Assembly (NCBI GenBank): GCA_026168455.1 | Contig: CM047431.1 | Coordinates: 22,137,365-22,201,364, forward strand | Direction of reading: 5' to 3' | DNA: 64,000 nucleotides | From: Theocolax elegans | Lineage: Eukaryota; Arthropoda; Insecta; Hymenoptera; Cerocephalidae | Shown here: piece by piece, positions 10,944 through 21,036 of the stretch | Layout: each line of letters opens with the position of its first letter | Position numbering within the stretch: position 1 is the stretch's first letter | Translations under genes and position numbers: made by a program | The notes under the pieces: generated by a model | The model's database searches: none | What the model saw: only the letters and a program-made list of their open reading frames with translations | What the model was told of the DNA's origin: nothing

Positions 10944-11072
10944 TGGCCCAGAAAAAATCTGAAAAAATTCAGGAGAGCTACTGGATACCTTTAAAACATA
11001 TTCCCACAGTTATAGCAATATTTATTTTTTTCATCTTCGATGTCACAGAGAACCACCCATATATATATATAT

Positions 11073-12113
11073 TGTAACAGTTTGGTTGCCGCACGGATGT
11101 TTATTTTAATATCGCGGCTGCTCAGCGGTACGGTTAAACTTACCGTATTTAAATAAACATATTTTTCTCGCGATGCGGCGACGGTTACCTGTCCGTTCTA
11201 CCAAATCTGTTAAATGTTAATCTGAAGCCGAGTTACTGTTTCAGATAACAACCAGGTAAAATTCAAATCTGAAATTGACCGCGAAACAGGGATATCGCGT
11301 CGAGCACTTGTCAACCAGAAATATACGAGCTCATAGGATTACGGAAGGAATCGTACGTGGGTTAAATTCAATTAATCGAACACCGGATTGAATTCTAATA
11401 ATGATATGAATTTATTGAAATAAAGATAAAGATAAATTAACAAATAAAATATTTAATTGTCGCCGAGGTCTACGCTTTTATTACAAGTCGGTAAACGGCC
11501 GACTTGTAGAGAGAGGGGAAGAAAATATCACGAACTAAAATAATATATCCAGTCAACGGGACTGGTATAAAGCAACACGATTAAGTGCGAATAAAAACAC
11601 GATCGCGTGAAGTGGTACCACTTACTTTGTACGCTGCTGTAGTCGTTGGTAAACAACGACCAGCCGATCGGTTGCTTTCTCTCTCTCTCACTCTCGCTGC
11701 GGTGTCGGACGGATTGTCCGCTCGCCCGTGCACCGGGGTTGTGTGGCTGCAGGCAGATGCACGGTATTGCACCACTCACTGCAAATGCAGGATCGGCCTG
11801 CAGTCGAAACACACACACAAAACGCACGGTAAATCACAGCGCGGCGAAGCTAAACACGGGACGCGGGGGGATCACACCTGTCACGTAAGAAGGTGGTTAT
11901 TACTCTCTCCAGTGCGCGCGAATCTCCCCCTTACCTCTCTAATGAGGTGCGTGCGCGAATCTTTCGCACGCGAATTTGATCCCGCCCGTGTAGCACGACG
12001 AACCGAGCCGAGCCGAATCTCGCCGGCTCGAACCGATGCGAACATTATGATACTGTTCGCTCGTGTTGCTCGAATTCGTCAAACGGTGAGGTAAACAGTA
12101 CCTTACCGTTACA
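11073..12113 (-). repeat. Solo LTR of a Gypsy element
   Basis: This 1041-bp segment is bounded by TGTAAC and GTTACA and flanked on both sides by ATAT, which fits a 4-bp target duplication in the (TA)n tract next to the foldback element. Read on the minus strand it begins TGTAACGGTAAGGTACTG, close to the start of the Gypsy A LTR, and likewise starts with a palindrome (12099-12110 with 12082-12093). No internal region adjoins it, so it is most likely the product of LTR-LTR recombination. The open frames inside it (for example 11585-12094) are not genes. Confidence 0.7.
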
Positions 12114-13027
12114 ATATATATATATATATATATATATTGTGTCTGTGTAAAAATAATCATTATAGGTTATTATAAAGAAGGTGTGTGTCCGTGTGTTTAG
12201 AAAGAAAGTGAAATATGTCCATATATTTAATATATTTAAAATGCACACACATAAAATAATTTCCATTTGGGGGGGTATCGTAATTTTAAATAAATTGATG
12301 TAATATAATGTGTTTACAGAATACATAAAATATAAGCATGTTATATACTCTCATAAATTAGATTTTTCTTTAATGGCGGTGGTAACATTTTTTATAAAGT
12401 GGTATATAATACTGTCGTTGTGTTATATATGGTTTTAATTTGTATGTGAATGTAGTATTATTTCAAAGTGATGGTTTTTATAATGCATATTTAAAAATTT
12501 TGGTATTTAATATAATCTGTATAGTAATTGTTATTATAAAATTGAGTGTTATGAAAATCATTTTTTACGCACGTTGGGTGAGTGATTGTATCTAAATGGC
12601 GACTCTGTCGAAATATTTTATACATGATATATGCAAATATAATTCTAATTGTAAAATTTTAACAAATTTAAGTTTTTAAATAATAATTTTAAATACCTGT
12701 TTATACGTTATTATAAGAATTAAACTTTCGGTCGTTGTATTTTGGGAAACTCTGATTCTTTTTTGAAGTCTGTAAGTTTTGTCAAACGGCAGGCTATTAT
12801 CAATTATTTTGCATATTTATTTTAATGATTCAGTAGTTGTAATATTTTAATGTTTTTTTTCATACTTCCATTTTTATTTATTTATAAAATTTATATAAAA
12901 TGTGTATGAATTTTCGTCTACACATTTACAATACTTTTTTAAACACTATATTGTTAGTGTAAATTTTGTGTTTATTTTTTAATGTATCATTTTCTATTTT
13001 TGCATTGTTTAACAGTAATATTTTTAA
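12114..13027. other. AT-rich flank, probable Helitron 3' side
   Basis: This is AT-rich DNA between the solo LTR and the end of the Helitron helicase. It starts with (TA)n and has TG-rich stretches. I looked for the hairpin plus CTRR ending of a Helitron (on the minus strand) and found no convincing one. No gene seen. Confidence 0.4.
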
Positions 13028-14480
13028 ATTTTTTCTACTTTTAGCTCTTGAAAGAGCTACGTATAATTGACCATGGTTAAAAATTGGAGATGGTAAATAG
13101 ATACCAACTTGTTTGTATGACTGTCCTTGTGATTTGTCATATTGTGAATAGTCATTGCAAAACCTAATCGAATGGAAAATTGTTTTCTGCGCATGTTGAA
13201 TGGTATATCTTCTTTAGATGTTGACAAAGTGATTCTTGGTATTAAAACTAATTTTCCAATTTTTTTCCGCTTATAATTTCTGCTTTAATTAAATGTTTCA
13301 TAAGTTTTGTTACTAATAATCTTGTTCCACTACAAAGACCTTCATTCACATTTAAATTTCTTAGAAGAATTACTATTGCACCTACTTTTAATTGTAATTT
13401 ATGTAGAGGAAGTCCATTAGGTGTAAGGGAATTAAGAAATTCTGTAGGTAACATGACATCTAAGTTTTCTCCATTATCATCTTCTGCTGTATCTACACTT
13501 AAGTATTCAATAATTTGCCCTTCCATTATAGCCAAAATTTTATTATTTATTTCAATTACGTCGTTGTTGGTGAAGGCTAATATAACTTTATCATTTAAAT
13601 CTTTATCATTTATTTTTATTTCGTTTCCAAAAATTTCTGCAGTGATATCATTTTCTTTTGTTATTAAATCAAGAGGGATTTCAAGCAGTTCATTTTCTTC
13701 TTCATACATATTTAAACGTTTACCTTAACCTACATTTAATACCCATTGTCTAAAATAATTGTCATTATCTGTCACTCGAAGATTTTTATTTAGTGTCATA
13801 CGTATAAAATTCGGCCATAAGTAACTGTTTTTAACTAAATTTTCAATAACTTCAGTACGACTACTATGTCGTATAACTGGTAATGTTTGCCTAAAATCGC
13901 CTGAAACAACCAACATTTTACCACCAAATATTTTTTTATTATTACATATATCTTGAAATAGGCGATTGACTGCTTCAAAAGCATATTTCGATGTCATAGA
14001 TATTTCATCCCATATTATAATTGGAACTTCTTTTAAATTTTTACCATCTATTGAATTAGATTTAATATTACATATAGTACATTCTGTGATATTAAGTGGT
14101 AGTTTAAATGTTGTGTGTACTGTTTTCCCGTTATGTAATAAATTTGCTGCAATCCCTGTCCAAGCAACACATAAAAATGAAATGTTTGAAAATTTAAGAT
14201 AGTCTATTAGAACATTAAGTAAACAGCTTTTCCCACTTCCTCCTGGTCCATCAATAAAAAAGCTTTTTTTGTCTTCAATTTTTAAATGTTGCACGATAGT
14301 ATCAAAAATGTCTTTGTTATGATTTTTTAAAGAATTTACTTTGACGTTTATTTCAGTAAATGTGCAACTTTTGTTATGTGTTGTTGATTTATCAGCATAA
14401 TCTTCTATAAATGTAGATATAACGGGTGAATTAAAATTATTTAAAGAATATCCATTCAATTGTAGGTTCTTATCAATAAT
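13028..14480 (-). pseudogene. Helitron Pif1-like helicase domain (broken)
   Basis: The 5'-to-3' DNA helicase part of the RepHel protein, which would unwind DNA during rolling-circle transposition. Frame 14459-13725 has Walker A (GPGGSGKSCLLN), Walker B (IIIWDEISM) and motif III (VVSGDFRQTLPVI). A frameshift near 13720 moves to 13709-13248, with the C-terminal KLQLKVGAIVILLRNLN and GLCSGTRL. A further shift near 13250 leads to KSQGQS (motif V) and HGQLYVALSRAKS (motif VI), ending about 13028. All main helicase motifs are therefore present but in three frames. Length and order match insect Helitron helicases. Confidence 0.85.
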
Positions 14481-14540
14481 GTTTAATGCAAGGTTTTCAT
14501 CAGCATTTTGTTCATATTTTGCGTTGTAAAAAAAGTGTTT

Positions 14541-16386
14541 CTATTTTTCGTACAAATCTCTTGCATTAATAGGATTGTGAAAAATATAAATATATGCAAA
14601 TAATTCACAAAGAGCAGTAGGAAAGTGTAATTGTGTTGCTTCTTCCAAACATCTGTCCCATTCTTTATCTTCATTAACCAAATGTCTAGCTATAGAAGCT
14701 TCATAAAATGTAGAATAAATTATATCATCAACAGTACGTAAATCCTGAAATGATGATATTCCTTTGACATGTAAAAGTAATAATCTTATAAAATATCGTT
14801 TTCGATCCTTTGGATTCACTAAATACATTCTGCTTAATACAGGTTTTTTTGTTTTTTTTTCTTTTATACCATGTTTTTGAATTATTATCAAATACATAAT
14901 TTAATGGTATTTCGGAATATAAATAATTTCGTGCATCAGAATCGATTTGATTTAATTTTAAGTATGCTGTTAATGTCGTTTCTACATTTTTTTTTAAATT
15001 TCTGTTTCTTTTCCTTCTTTAAAATACACTTCTTGTTCATCTTCATTGTGAATAGCTAATCTTATTATGGTATGTGAAAGTTCGTGTAGAGGATATTCTA
15101 ATAGTATTATATTCATTGCTTTCAATATCTTCATCATGAGTTAAATTAGAACTGTCTTTTGATCTGATACCTGTGTCACGTATTTCTATGTTCGCACAGT
15201 CATGTCCTTTATAACACTATTTAAATAAGTATTTTATACATTGGACTGTTGAGCATACTTCGACATTAATGTGACAATTAAATTTTAACAATAAATAAGG
15301 ATTATACGAAACAACAAACCGATTATCAGCTATTCTATTGTGGTATTTACCTTTATAATTGATTTTTTTGATATCATTTCTTCTTATATATAATGGATAT
15401 CCTGATGAATTAAAAGTTGTTTTGTTATTAAATTTTTTTGGAAAATTTTTCGTACATTTTTTTGTGTCTTTACTCATGCAAGGTGAACTCATGTTTTGCT
15501 CTCCACAGGGTCCATGAATCATAAACTGTTTTACAATATTATACAACCGTGGATAGATATCTTCGTTTGGAATTTCTGCGTTTATGAGTTCATCTACTTT
15601 TTCGGGAGTATTAATGTTATAATTTTTATCTAAAAATTATAGCATATGCATGTGAGGAAAGTCCACGTTTTTGAAATTCGATAACATAAGTGTAGGCGAT
15701 ACAATTTCCTAAAACACCTTGCTTAATTACCAATTCTTTAAATTCTTTTATTTTTTGATGAAATACCTTAAAGACTAAATCTGGTCTATCAATTACAGTT
15801 TCATATTTTTTTAATGTTCAGTTATTTCTTTTCAGTTTGGATTATATATCATTGTTATAAGTAAGTCAGGTTTTCCGTAACGATTTACTATACTCATTGA
15901 GTCAATGTAATTTTGTTTTAGGAATCTTGAACTTCCAACAAAATTTGATGGCAAAATAAACATTTTTCCAATTTTTATATTTTCAGATTCTTTTTTCTTG
16001 TGTAAATAATCCATTACGCCTTTATAACAATCGCTTCTTAAAATATCTTGGTTTTTCTTTACAAAATATAATCTTGATTGTTCAACTTTTACAAATGCAT
16101 CAATTGTAAACTGTTGAGAAACTGTTCCCATATTAAGGTATGGATTAAATCCATTTCTCATAGAAAGTCTGTAATTATAAAATTGCAAACATGAAATATT
16201 GTTTTTCTTATATTTGCATTTCATATTAGGCATCCATCCATATCCTCCATTTGGATAAATAAGTGGGTATGTCATTGGATCAGTGTGTTTACTTGTTAAA
16301 GGAATACTAATTGGATTGTCATATTTTGAATATATAACTATATCCCGCTCTGAAGTAGGCAGTCCATTTTTTCCTACAAATACCAT
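14541..16386 (-). pseudogene. Helitron Rep (HUH) domain (broken)
   Basis: The replication initiator that would nick and join strands. Frame 16386-15832 is the Helitron-like N-terminal domain (PLIYPNGGYGW, then KGVMDYLHKK, then YGKPDLLITM). The HUH region falls near 15640-15660, where PHMHML is readable after RGL but only with a frame change and a stop close by. Frame 15546-15217 gives the downstream block (FMIHGPCGEQN, then YNPYLLLKFNCHINVEVCS). From 15216 to 14541 come EYPLHELSHTIIRLAIHNED and RKRYFIRLLLLHVKGISSF, the linker to the helicase. At least four lesions separate these pieces. Confidence 0.8.
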
Positions 16387-17136
16387 TGCAACTTCATTAC
16401 AAGTAGCTTCATTATATATATATATATATTTTTATCTAATTTTTCTTATAATATTCTAATTTTTCTTTTTCTACCTCATACATCATTTTATAAGCTTTAG
16501 CATAAGGATTAACATTTCTAATTAAGCTATCTAATTTACTTGACAATTCTAATTTTGTATCTAAATTATTTTTAAAACTTTTTCTTTCAGCTGCATGTTT
16601 CTTATGCCCATATTTTCGAGCTTCATTTTCATTTAAGATTCAGATAACTTATCAAAATTAGCTCCAAAGCTTGCAAAAGCTAACGCATTATATAGTCGAA
16701 TATTTTTGCGAAAATTAATACTATCTTCCGATATTCCTGTAGCTAATTGCTTTAATTCTTCCGGATAGGGAGGCATTTTCGGTAAGTCTACGTTTCCTTT
16801 GTGACAACAATTAGAAAATTCTTTACCTAGTGTATATTCAAAAACAAAATGTTTAGTATTACAATGTTTACAAGTTTCAGACATATAACCTAAATTGTTT
16901 TCAATAATTATTTTTTCATCAAAATCTACATTTGCTATTCGACCTATTATTTTGGATTTACTTACTAATTTTACATTTTGTTCATTTTTAATTAAAATAC
17001 GTTTATTTAATTCTTTATAATTTATACCTTTTTTGGTATTAATTGGTTTATCATATACGTTAAAAAATTTTCCTTCATCAATTTTTAATTTTTTAAGCAA
17101 TATGATTGGTATTTCCATGTCTTTGTCATTTTTCAT
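16387..17136 (-). pseudogene. Helitron Rep N-terminal zinc-binding region
   Basis: Frame 17136-16633 contains CKHCNTKHFVFE followed by FSNCCHKGNVDLP, the Cys/His cluster found at the start of animal Helitron proteins, and then RKNIRLYNALAFASFGA. It continues after a stop or shift near 16630 with LDSLIRNVNPYAKAYKMMYE before an AT-rich interruption at about 16415-16440. Together with the Rep block downstream it forms the standard N-terminus of RepHel. The element is dead, but these blocks are well kept. Confidence 0.75.
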
Positions 17137-17225
17137 ACATATGCGTCATTTTAAATTTTTTTGTAAATGGTTTTATACTAATTTATCGATATCATTTTTT
17201 CTACTTTCGTTTAATATTTTTCCAT

Positions 17226-17951
17226 TTAATTTTTTCTTTTCATTTTTTTACATTGATCAGTATTTTCATTATAATAAATATGTTGTTTTTGTAATGCTTC
17301 TTTTTCTCGTTCACTTTTTATTTCGTCACTATTTATTTTTTGTCTTTTCATCATGGTTTGCTGTTTTCTCTTTATTTTTTCTTTTTCTATTTTGCCGTCA
17401 TTACTATTTTTACTTTTTAAATAAGCTTCTTTTTTTCGTAATGCTCCTTTTTCTCGTTCATTTTTTATTTCGTCACCATTCATTTTTTGTCTTTTAATCA
17501 TGGTTTGCTGTTTTCTCTTTATTTTTTTTTCTTCTATTTTGCCGTCGTTGCTATTTTTATTATTTACATAAGCTTCTTTTTTCGTAATGCTTCTTTTTCT
17601 CGTTCATTTTTTATTTCGTCACTATTTATTTTTGTCTTTTCATCATGGTTTGCTGTTTTCTCTTTATTTTTTTTCTTCTATTTTGCCGTCATTACTATCT
17701 TTACTCCTCATATAAGCTTCTTTTTTATGCAACGCTTCTTTTTCTCGTTCATTTTTTATATCGATACAGCTAATTGTTTGCCTTTTTATCATAGTCTGCT
17801 GTTTCATTTTCAGCTGTTTTATTTCTATATCATTAAATTGTTTATTTTTATTTTTTTGATAAAATGAACTATGAGTTGGTATTTCATAGTCTATTTCCAT
17901 TGGGGTAATAGAATCAACGGAAATGATTTTATCTTTATTATATAAATTCAT
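17226..17951 (-). pseudogene. Charged coiled-coil ORF made of ~49-residue repeats
   Basis: Two overlapping frames (17951-17664 and 17501-17226, with a shifted part between) encode about four tandem units of about 49 residues (147 bp) built on a pattern like QTMxKRQKxNSDEIKxERE then KEALxKKEAY then SNDGKIE. Unit starts are near 17790, 17644, 17499 and 17352, spaced 146, 145 and 147 bp, so small indels shift the frame between units. The sequence is rich in Lys, Glu and Gln and should form long charged helices. It lies 20 bp after the Ulp1-like ORF and before the Rep N-terminus. Helitron proteins often carry charged regions at their N-terminus, so this may be that tail or a separate ORF. Confidence 0.6.
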
Positions 17952-17970
17952 TATTGTTTGTTGTTCAGAA

Positions 17971-18648
17971 TTAAATTTCTGTTGAAAATTTTATTCTATT
18001 ATTTTTATTTCTGCTACATTGAAATTCAATTTTTTTTTCATTAATACAACAAATATGAATCATGTATCTTTTGATTGGTATTGTTGAAATATTATAGTTT
18101 ATATTTTGTAAAATTGGAAACATCGTAATACTACGTGTTTCGTATATTTTTAGTAAATGTGAAAGCATTTGGGAAATATCATAGTTTAAACTGCATGGGC
18201 ATAAATTAAATACAATAGAGACAGCAAAAGCTATCGCGAAAATTTCACAATCATAACTATTGGTTTGAAATTGCACTGTTTCAAAAACAATTTTTAATTG
18301 TTGACTATCTGGAAATAATCTATTGATGTATACTTTATGTTCATTTTGCAAATATTTAGCATTTAAACTATCATTAATGTGTATCGTTCTATTATTGTAA
18401 TACATACAAATCCAATGACCTTTTTCATATTTTCCAGAAAATAACAATTGAATGTATTCATTATTCATTTGAACTGAGTTAATATTATATTGTTTTTGAA
18501 CTAAAAGAGATGTTTGCATATTGAATGGTGTACATGATTTAAGGATGTTATTAAATTCTAATATGTGTTCATCATTTAACATAGAAGCATCGTCGCTATA
18601 TGGTTCAATCGTTTTTACAACTAATATTTTTATTTCCGTCAAACCCAT
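17971..18648 (-). CDS. Ulp1/C48-like cysteine peptidase
   Basis: An intact 225-codon ORF with the pattern of ubiquitin-like-protein (SUMO) proteases. The catalytic His is in GHWICMYY (H78), the Asp in INDSLN (D93), the oxyanion-hole Gln and nucleophile Cys in QTNSYDCEIF (Q128, C134). The usual Gly after the Cys is Glu here. Spacing and the hydrophobic FAIAFAVSIVF helix after the Cys fit the fold; the length is that of a bare catalytic domain. It is the first ORF on the Helitron strand, 20 bp ahead of the charged-repeat ORF, while Rep and helicase are full of lesions, so its openness is notable. Cysteine peptidases occur in other transposons; the substrate here is unknown. Confidence 0.65.
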   Translation of the reverse strand: MGLTEIKILVVKTIEPYSDDASMLNDEHILEFNNILKSCTPFNMQTSLLVQKQYNINSVQMNNEYIQLLFSGKYEKGHWICMYYNNRTIHINDSLNAKYLQNEHKVYINRLFPDSQQLKIVFETVQFQTNSYDCEIFAIAFAVSIVFNLCPCSLNYDISQMLSHLLKIYETRSITMFPILQNINYNISTIPIKRYMIHICCINEKKIEFQCSRNKNNRIKFSTEI

Positions 18649-18939
18649 TATAAAAATGGTTTATTTTACAAAATGATTCACAATTATAAAAATAATATTA
18701 ATAATTTGTTTCAATTGTTTAATAATAATTATAATTTTTTTTATTTTTCTAAACGATTATTTTAAATTTTTTATTAATATTTTTTTGTAAAGCTGAAAAA
18801 AATAAAATATAAATTATTAGAAAATAGTGTTTATAAGAAAGTAGCTTCAATGTAATGAATGAAATATAGTTAATATAAATTTAATATTTTATAAATACTA
18901 ATATTATACATACCCTAGTGGAAATACATTTTCGATGAA
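18649..18939. other. AT-rich leader upstream of the Ulp1-like ORF
   Basis: About 290 bases of very AT-rich DNA lie just 5' (minus strand) of the peptidase ORF. They would hold its promoter, but no single motif stands out. Confidence 0.4.
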
Positions 18940-19311
18940 AATGCTCCAAAGTATGCTAAAAGTGGGCCAACTTGCGCCAAAAGTGGGCCGATGTTTACCA
19001 ACATTGAAATATTTGGAACATTTTTCCAGTTTTGGCAAACTTTAGCCCACTTTTGGCCAATTTAGGAACATTTTGTATTGATTATGGAATAAATTTTTCA
19101 ATCAGGAAAAAATTGTTTTTCACATGCAATTTCTTAAATTAAGGCGCACTTAATTGCGTTGATAATATTTAATATTGCAATAATAATATGTTGTAAATAA
19201 TATGTTGTAATAATCTTTTCTGTAAATGGGCCAACATTTAAACAATCTGGGCCAACCTTTACACAAAGAGGGCCAAACTTTCCATCTAATGGGCCAATAT
19301 TTGCACAAATT
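18940..19311. repeat. GGGCCA-rich region with a 21-bp minisatellite
   Basis: From 18955 to 19070 several GGGCC or TGGCC words recur (AAAGTGGGCCAACTTGCGCC and similar). From 19228 to 19311 there are four tandem units of exactly 21 bp, each beginning GGGCCAA. A short frame across them shows a Trp-Pro or Gly-Gln every seven residues, which simply reflects the repeat. It lies upstream of the Helitron ORFs on their strand. Confidence 0.75.
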
Positions 19312-20213
19312 CTTTGCTAGTAGTTTGACACTCATAATTCCAATAAATGCAGCGCTGAATAAAAAAAACAAAGGGCAGCAGCATTCCAATGAATGCAGCG
19401 CTGAATAAAAATAACAAACGGCAGCAGCATTCCAATTAACATTATATCAATAAAATATTATATACCTAATGGCATTCCATACGATTAAAGTCACAAGGTA
19501 TATTATAAAATTATCTAATTTTCATTTTAAATTATTATTGTTTGAAATATAATAAGTCTTTTTGTATTTCAGTATCCTGATTAGCTTATTAAGACTATCG
19601 AAATAATCAAAAATGCAGTAGTATTTCTTAATGATTAAGTTAAAAGGTATAGTTTTGACTTTGTCAATTTATTTATAATTAATAATAAAAATGTTTTTGT
19701 TACAGATATAACATATATAATATCAATAATATGTGTCAATATGCATATTGGATATAAATCTTCTTAATGGCATTTTAAAAACAGTATTATTTATTTGAAT
19801 ATTTTATCTAATGTTTAATTAATTATACATTTAATATTTAATGATATAATTTAATTTTTCTGTTGAAAATGATTTCGATGAATACTTGCTGAATTTATAA
19901 ATTATATAAACAATAAAAACGATATATTGAAAAAAATATATCTTATGAAATATACAAGTGAATAGAGTACAATTGTAACATATTAATTGTAATTTAATTT
20001 AATAACATAATAATTGTAATTTGAAATTTTTGCAAAAATAGGTTTGTAAAATAAACAATAAAAATTAATTTGATTTATTGTATGTTCCAGTGTTGAAATT
20101 TTATTAATTTTAATTACGTAATCAAATGTTATTTTACTTATTGTTATTAAGATAATTTTCTGGTAATAATATCGACATAGTAGTTGATATCTATTTGTTT
20201 AAAAAAAAACTAT
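19312..20213. other. AT-rich DNA, nothing coding
   Basis: A short duplicated word (AATGCAGCGCTGAATAAAAA) occurs at 19346 and 19392. Otherwise this is AT-rich DNA without ORFs or recognisable repeats. Confidence 0.5.
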
Positions 20214-20612
20214 AAGGCCCAAAATTTATAAGGCCCAAAAATGTAAGGTCCAAATTTATAAGACCCAAAATGTAAGGCCCAAAATTTATAAGGCCCAAAA
20301 ATATAAGGCCAAAAATGTAAGGTCCAAATTTATAAGGCCCAAAAATGTAACGCCAAAAATGTAAGGCCCAAAAATGTAAGATCCAAATTTATAAGGCCCA
20401 AAAATGTAAGGCCCAAAATTTATGAGGATAAAAATGTAAGGCTCAAAATGTAAGGCTCAAAATGTAAGGCTCAAAATGTAAGGCCTAAAATTGTAAAGTC
20501 TAATTAAAATAAATCTTTACAATTCCGTTGCCAATAATATAAGGCCCAAAATTTATAAGGCCCAAAAATGTAAGGTCCAAAAAATGTAAGGCCCAAAAGT
20601 GTAAAGTCCAAT
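20214..20612. repeat. AAGGCCCAAAA minisatellite array
   Basis: More than twenty degenerate units of about 15-16 bp (AAGGCCCAAAATTTAT and AAGGCCCAAAAATGT types, with variants AAGGCTCAAAATGT and AAGGTCC) fill this stretch. Blocks of two unit types are shuffled, as expected from slippage and unequal exchange. The GGCCCA core recalls the GGGCCA words at 19 kb. It is not a CRISPR array: the units adjoin with no unique spacers. Confidence 0.85.
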
Positions 20613-20652
20613 TAAAATAAAACTTTCAAACTATAAAAATGCATTTTTAAAA

Positions 20653-20686
20653 ACCCGGAGAACCGGAGAACCGGAGAACCGGAGAC
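20653..20686. repeat. 8-bp CGGAGAAC tandem repeat
   Basis: About four tandem units of CGGAGAAC end the repeat-rich zone next to the minisatellite. Confidence 0.85.
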
Positions 20687-20734
20687 CAAAAGTCGATCCA
20701 CTTTAATATAATATAAGATTGGCAATTTAATAAA

Positions 20735-20945
20735 TAAATTGGCAAATAAACATATGTATACAATGACATTAGTCACATGTTACATCCAAGCCAAGGAAAA
20801 AATTTATAAATCGTTTATAATTCCGATTTAGCTGAATCCACAACAAGAACACTACGAGGCATGCTCCCTTGTTTGTTCATTCGCGGGAGCGTGCCGCGCA
20901 GTATCCAATATATTTTCTACGGTAAAAATGAAATATTTTTATTAA
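20735..20945 (+). repeat. Hairpin-bearing dispersed repeat, copy 2
   Basis: Matches the repeat at 7730-7945 in the same orientation. The hairpin is at about 20849-20903 (GGCATGCTCCC with GGGAGCGTGCC, one G-T pair). The loop differs while the stem is mostly kept. Confidence 0.65.
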
Positions 20946-21000
20946 ATATGATGAATACATTGACATTATACCTGACAGCACTTTTGAAATTTAACTTTGA

Positions 21001-21036
<36 letters not shown>

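Larger units (their letters stand above)
9404..11058. mobile_element. Foldback (long inverted repeat) element, copy 1
   Basis: The element is 1655 bp with two inverted arms of about 757 bp (9404-10160 and 10303-11058) around a loop of about 140 bp containing (TTA)n. It starts GGGTGGTTCTCTGTGAC and ends with the exact complement. It sits in a (TA)n tract, so the target duplication cannot be read (TA or TATA). A second full copy lies at 33739-35396. Each arm holds open frames of 66 and 74 codons plus a third partly hydrophobic one, but no transposase that I recognise. A non-autonomous snapback transposon is the best reading. Confidence 0.8.
13028..18648 (-). mobile_element. Helitron, decayed, with Ulp1-like ORF
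   Basis: This is a rolling-circle transposon read on the minus strand. In order from 18648 down it encodes a Ulp1-like peptidase ORF, a charged-repeat ORF, a zinc-containing N-terminal region, the Helitron-like Rep domain with its HUH region, and a Pif1-type helicase. Frameshifts and stops break the Rep/helicase. Short gaps between the ORFs and the shared strand argue for one element. Exact 5' (TC) and 3' (CTRR) ends were not identified, so the true element is longer than the coding span. A second fragment of the same family is at 60.7-61.5 kb. Confidence 0.8.

Noticed and set aside
11585..12094. 169-codon ORF
   Set aside because: Inside the solo LTR, GC-rich and without motifs; incidental.
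17033..17867. Plus-strand Phe-rich membrane-like ORFs
   Set aside because: Antisense of the Lys/Glu-rich Helitron repeat ORF.
19150..19408. Heptad Trp-Pro or Gly-Gln small protein
   Set aside because: The periodicity comes from the 21-bp minisatellite; both strands are equally open.
20214..20612. CRISPR-like array
   Set aside because: Units are contiguous and degenerate, with no unique spacers; eukaryotic minisatellite.
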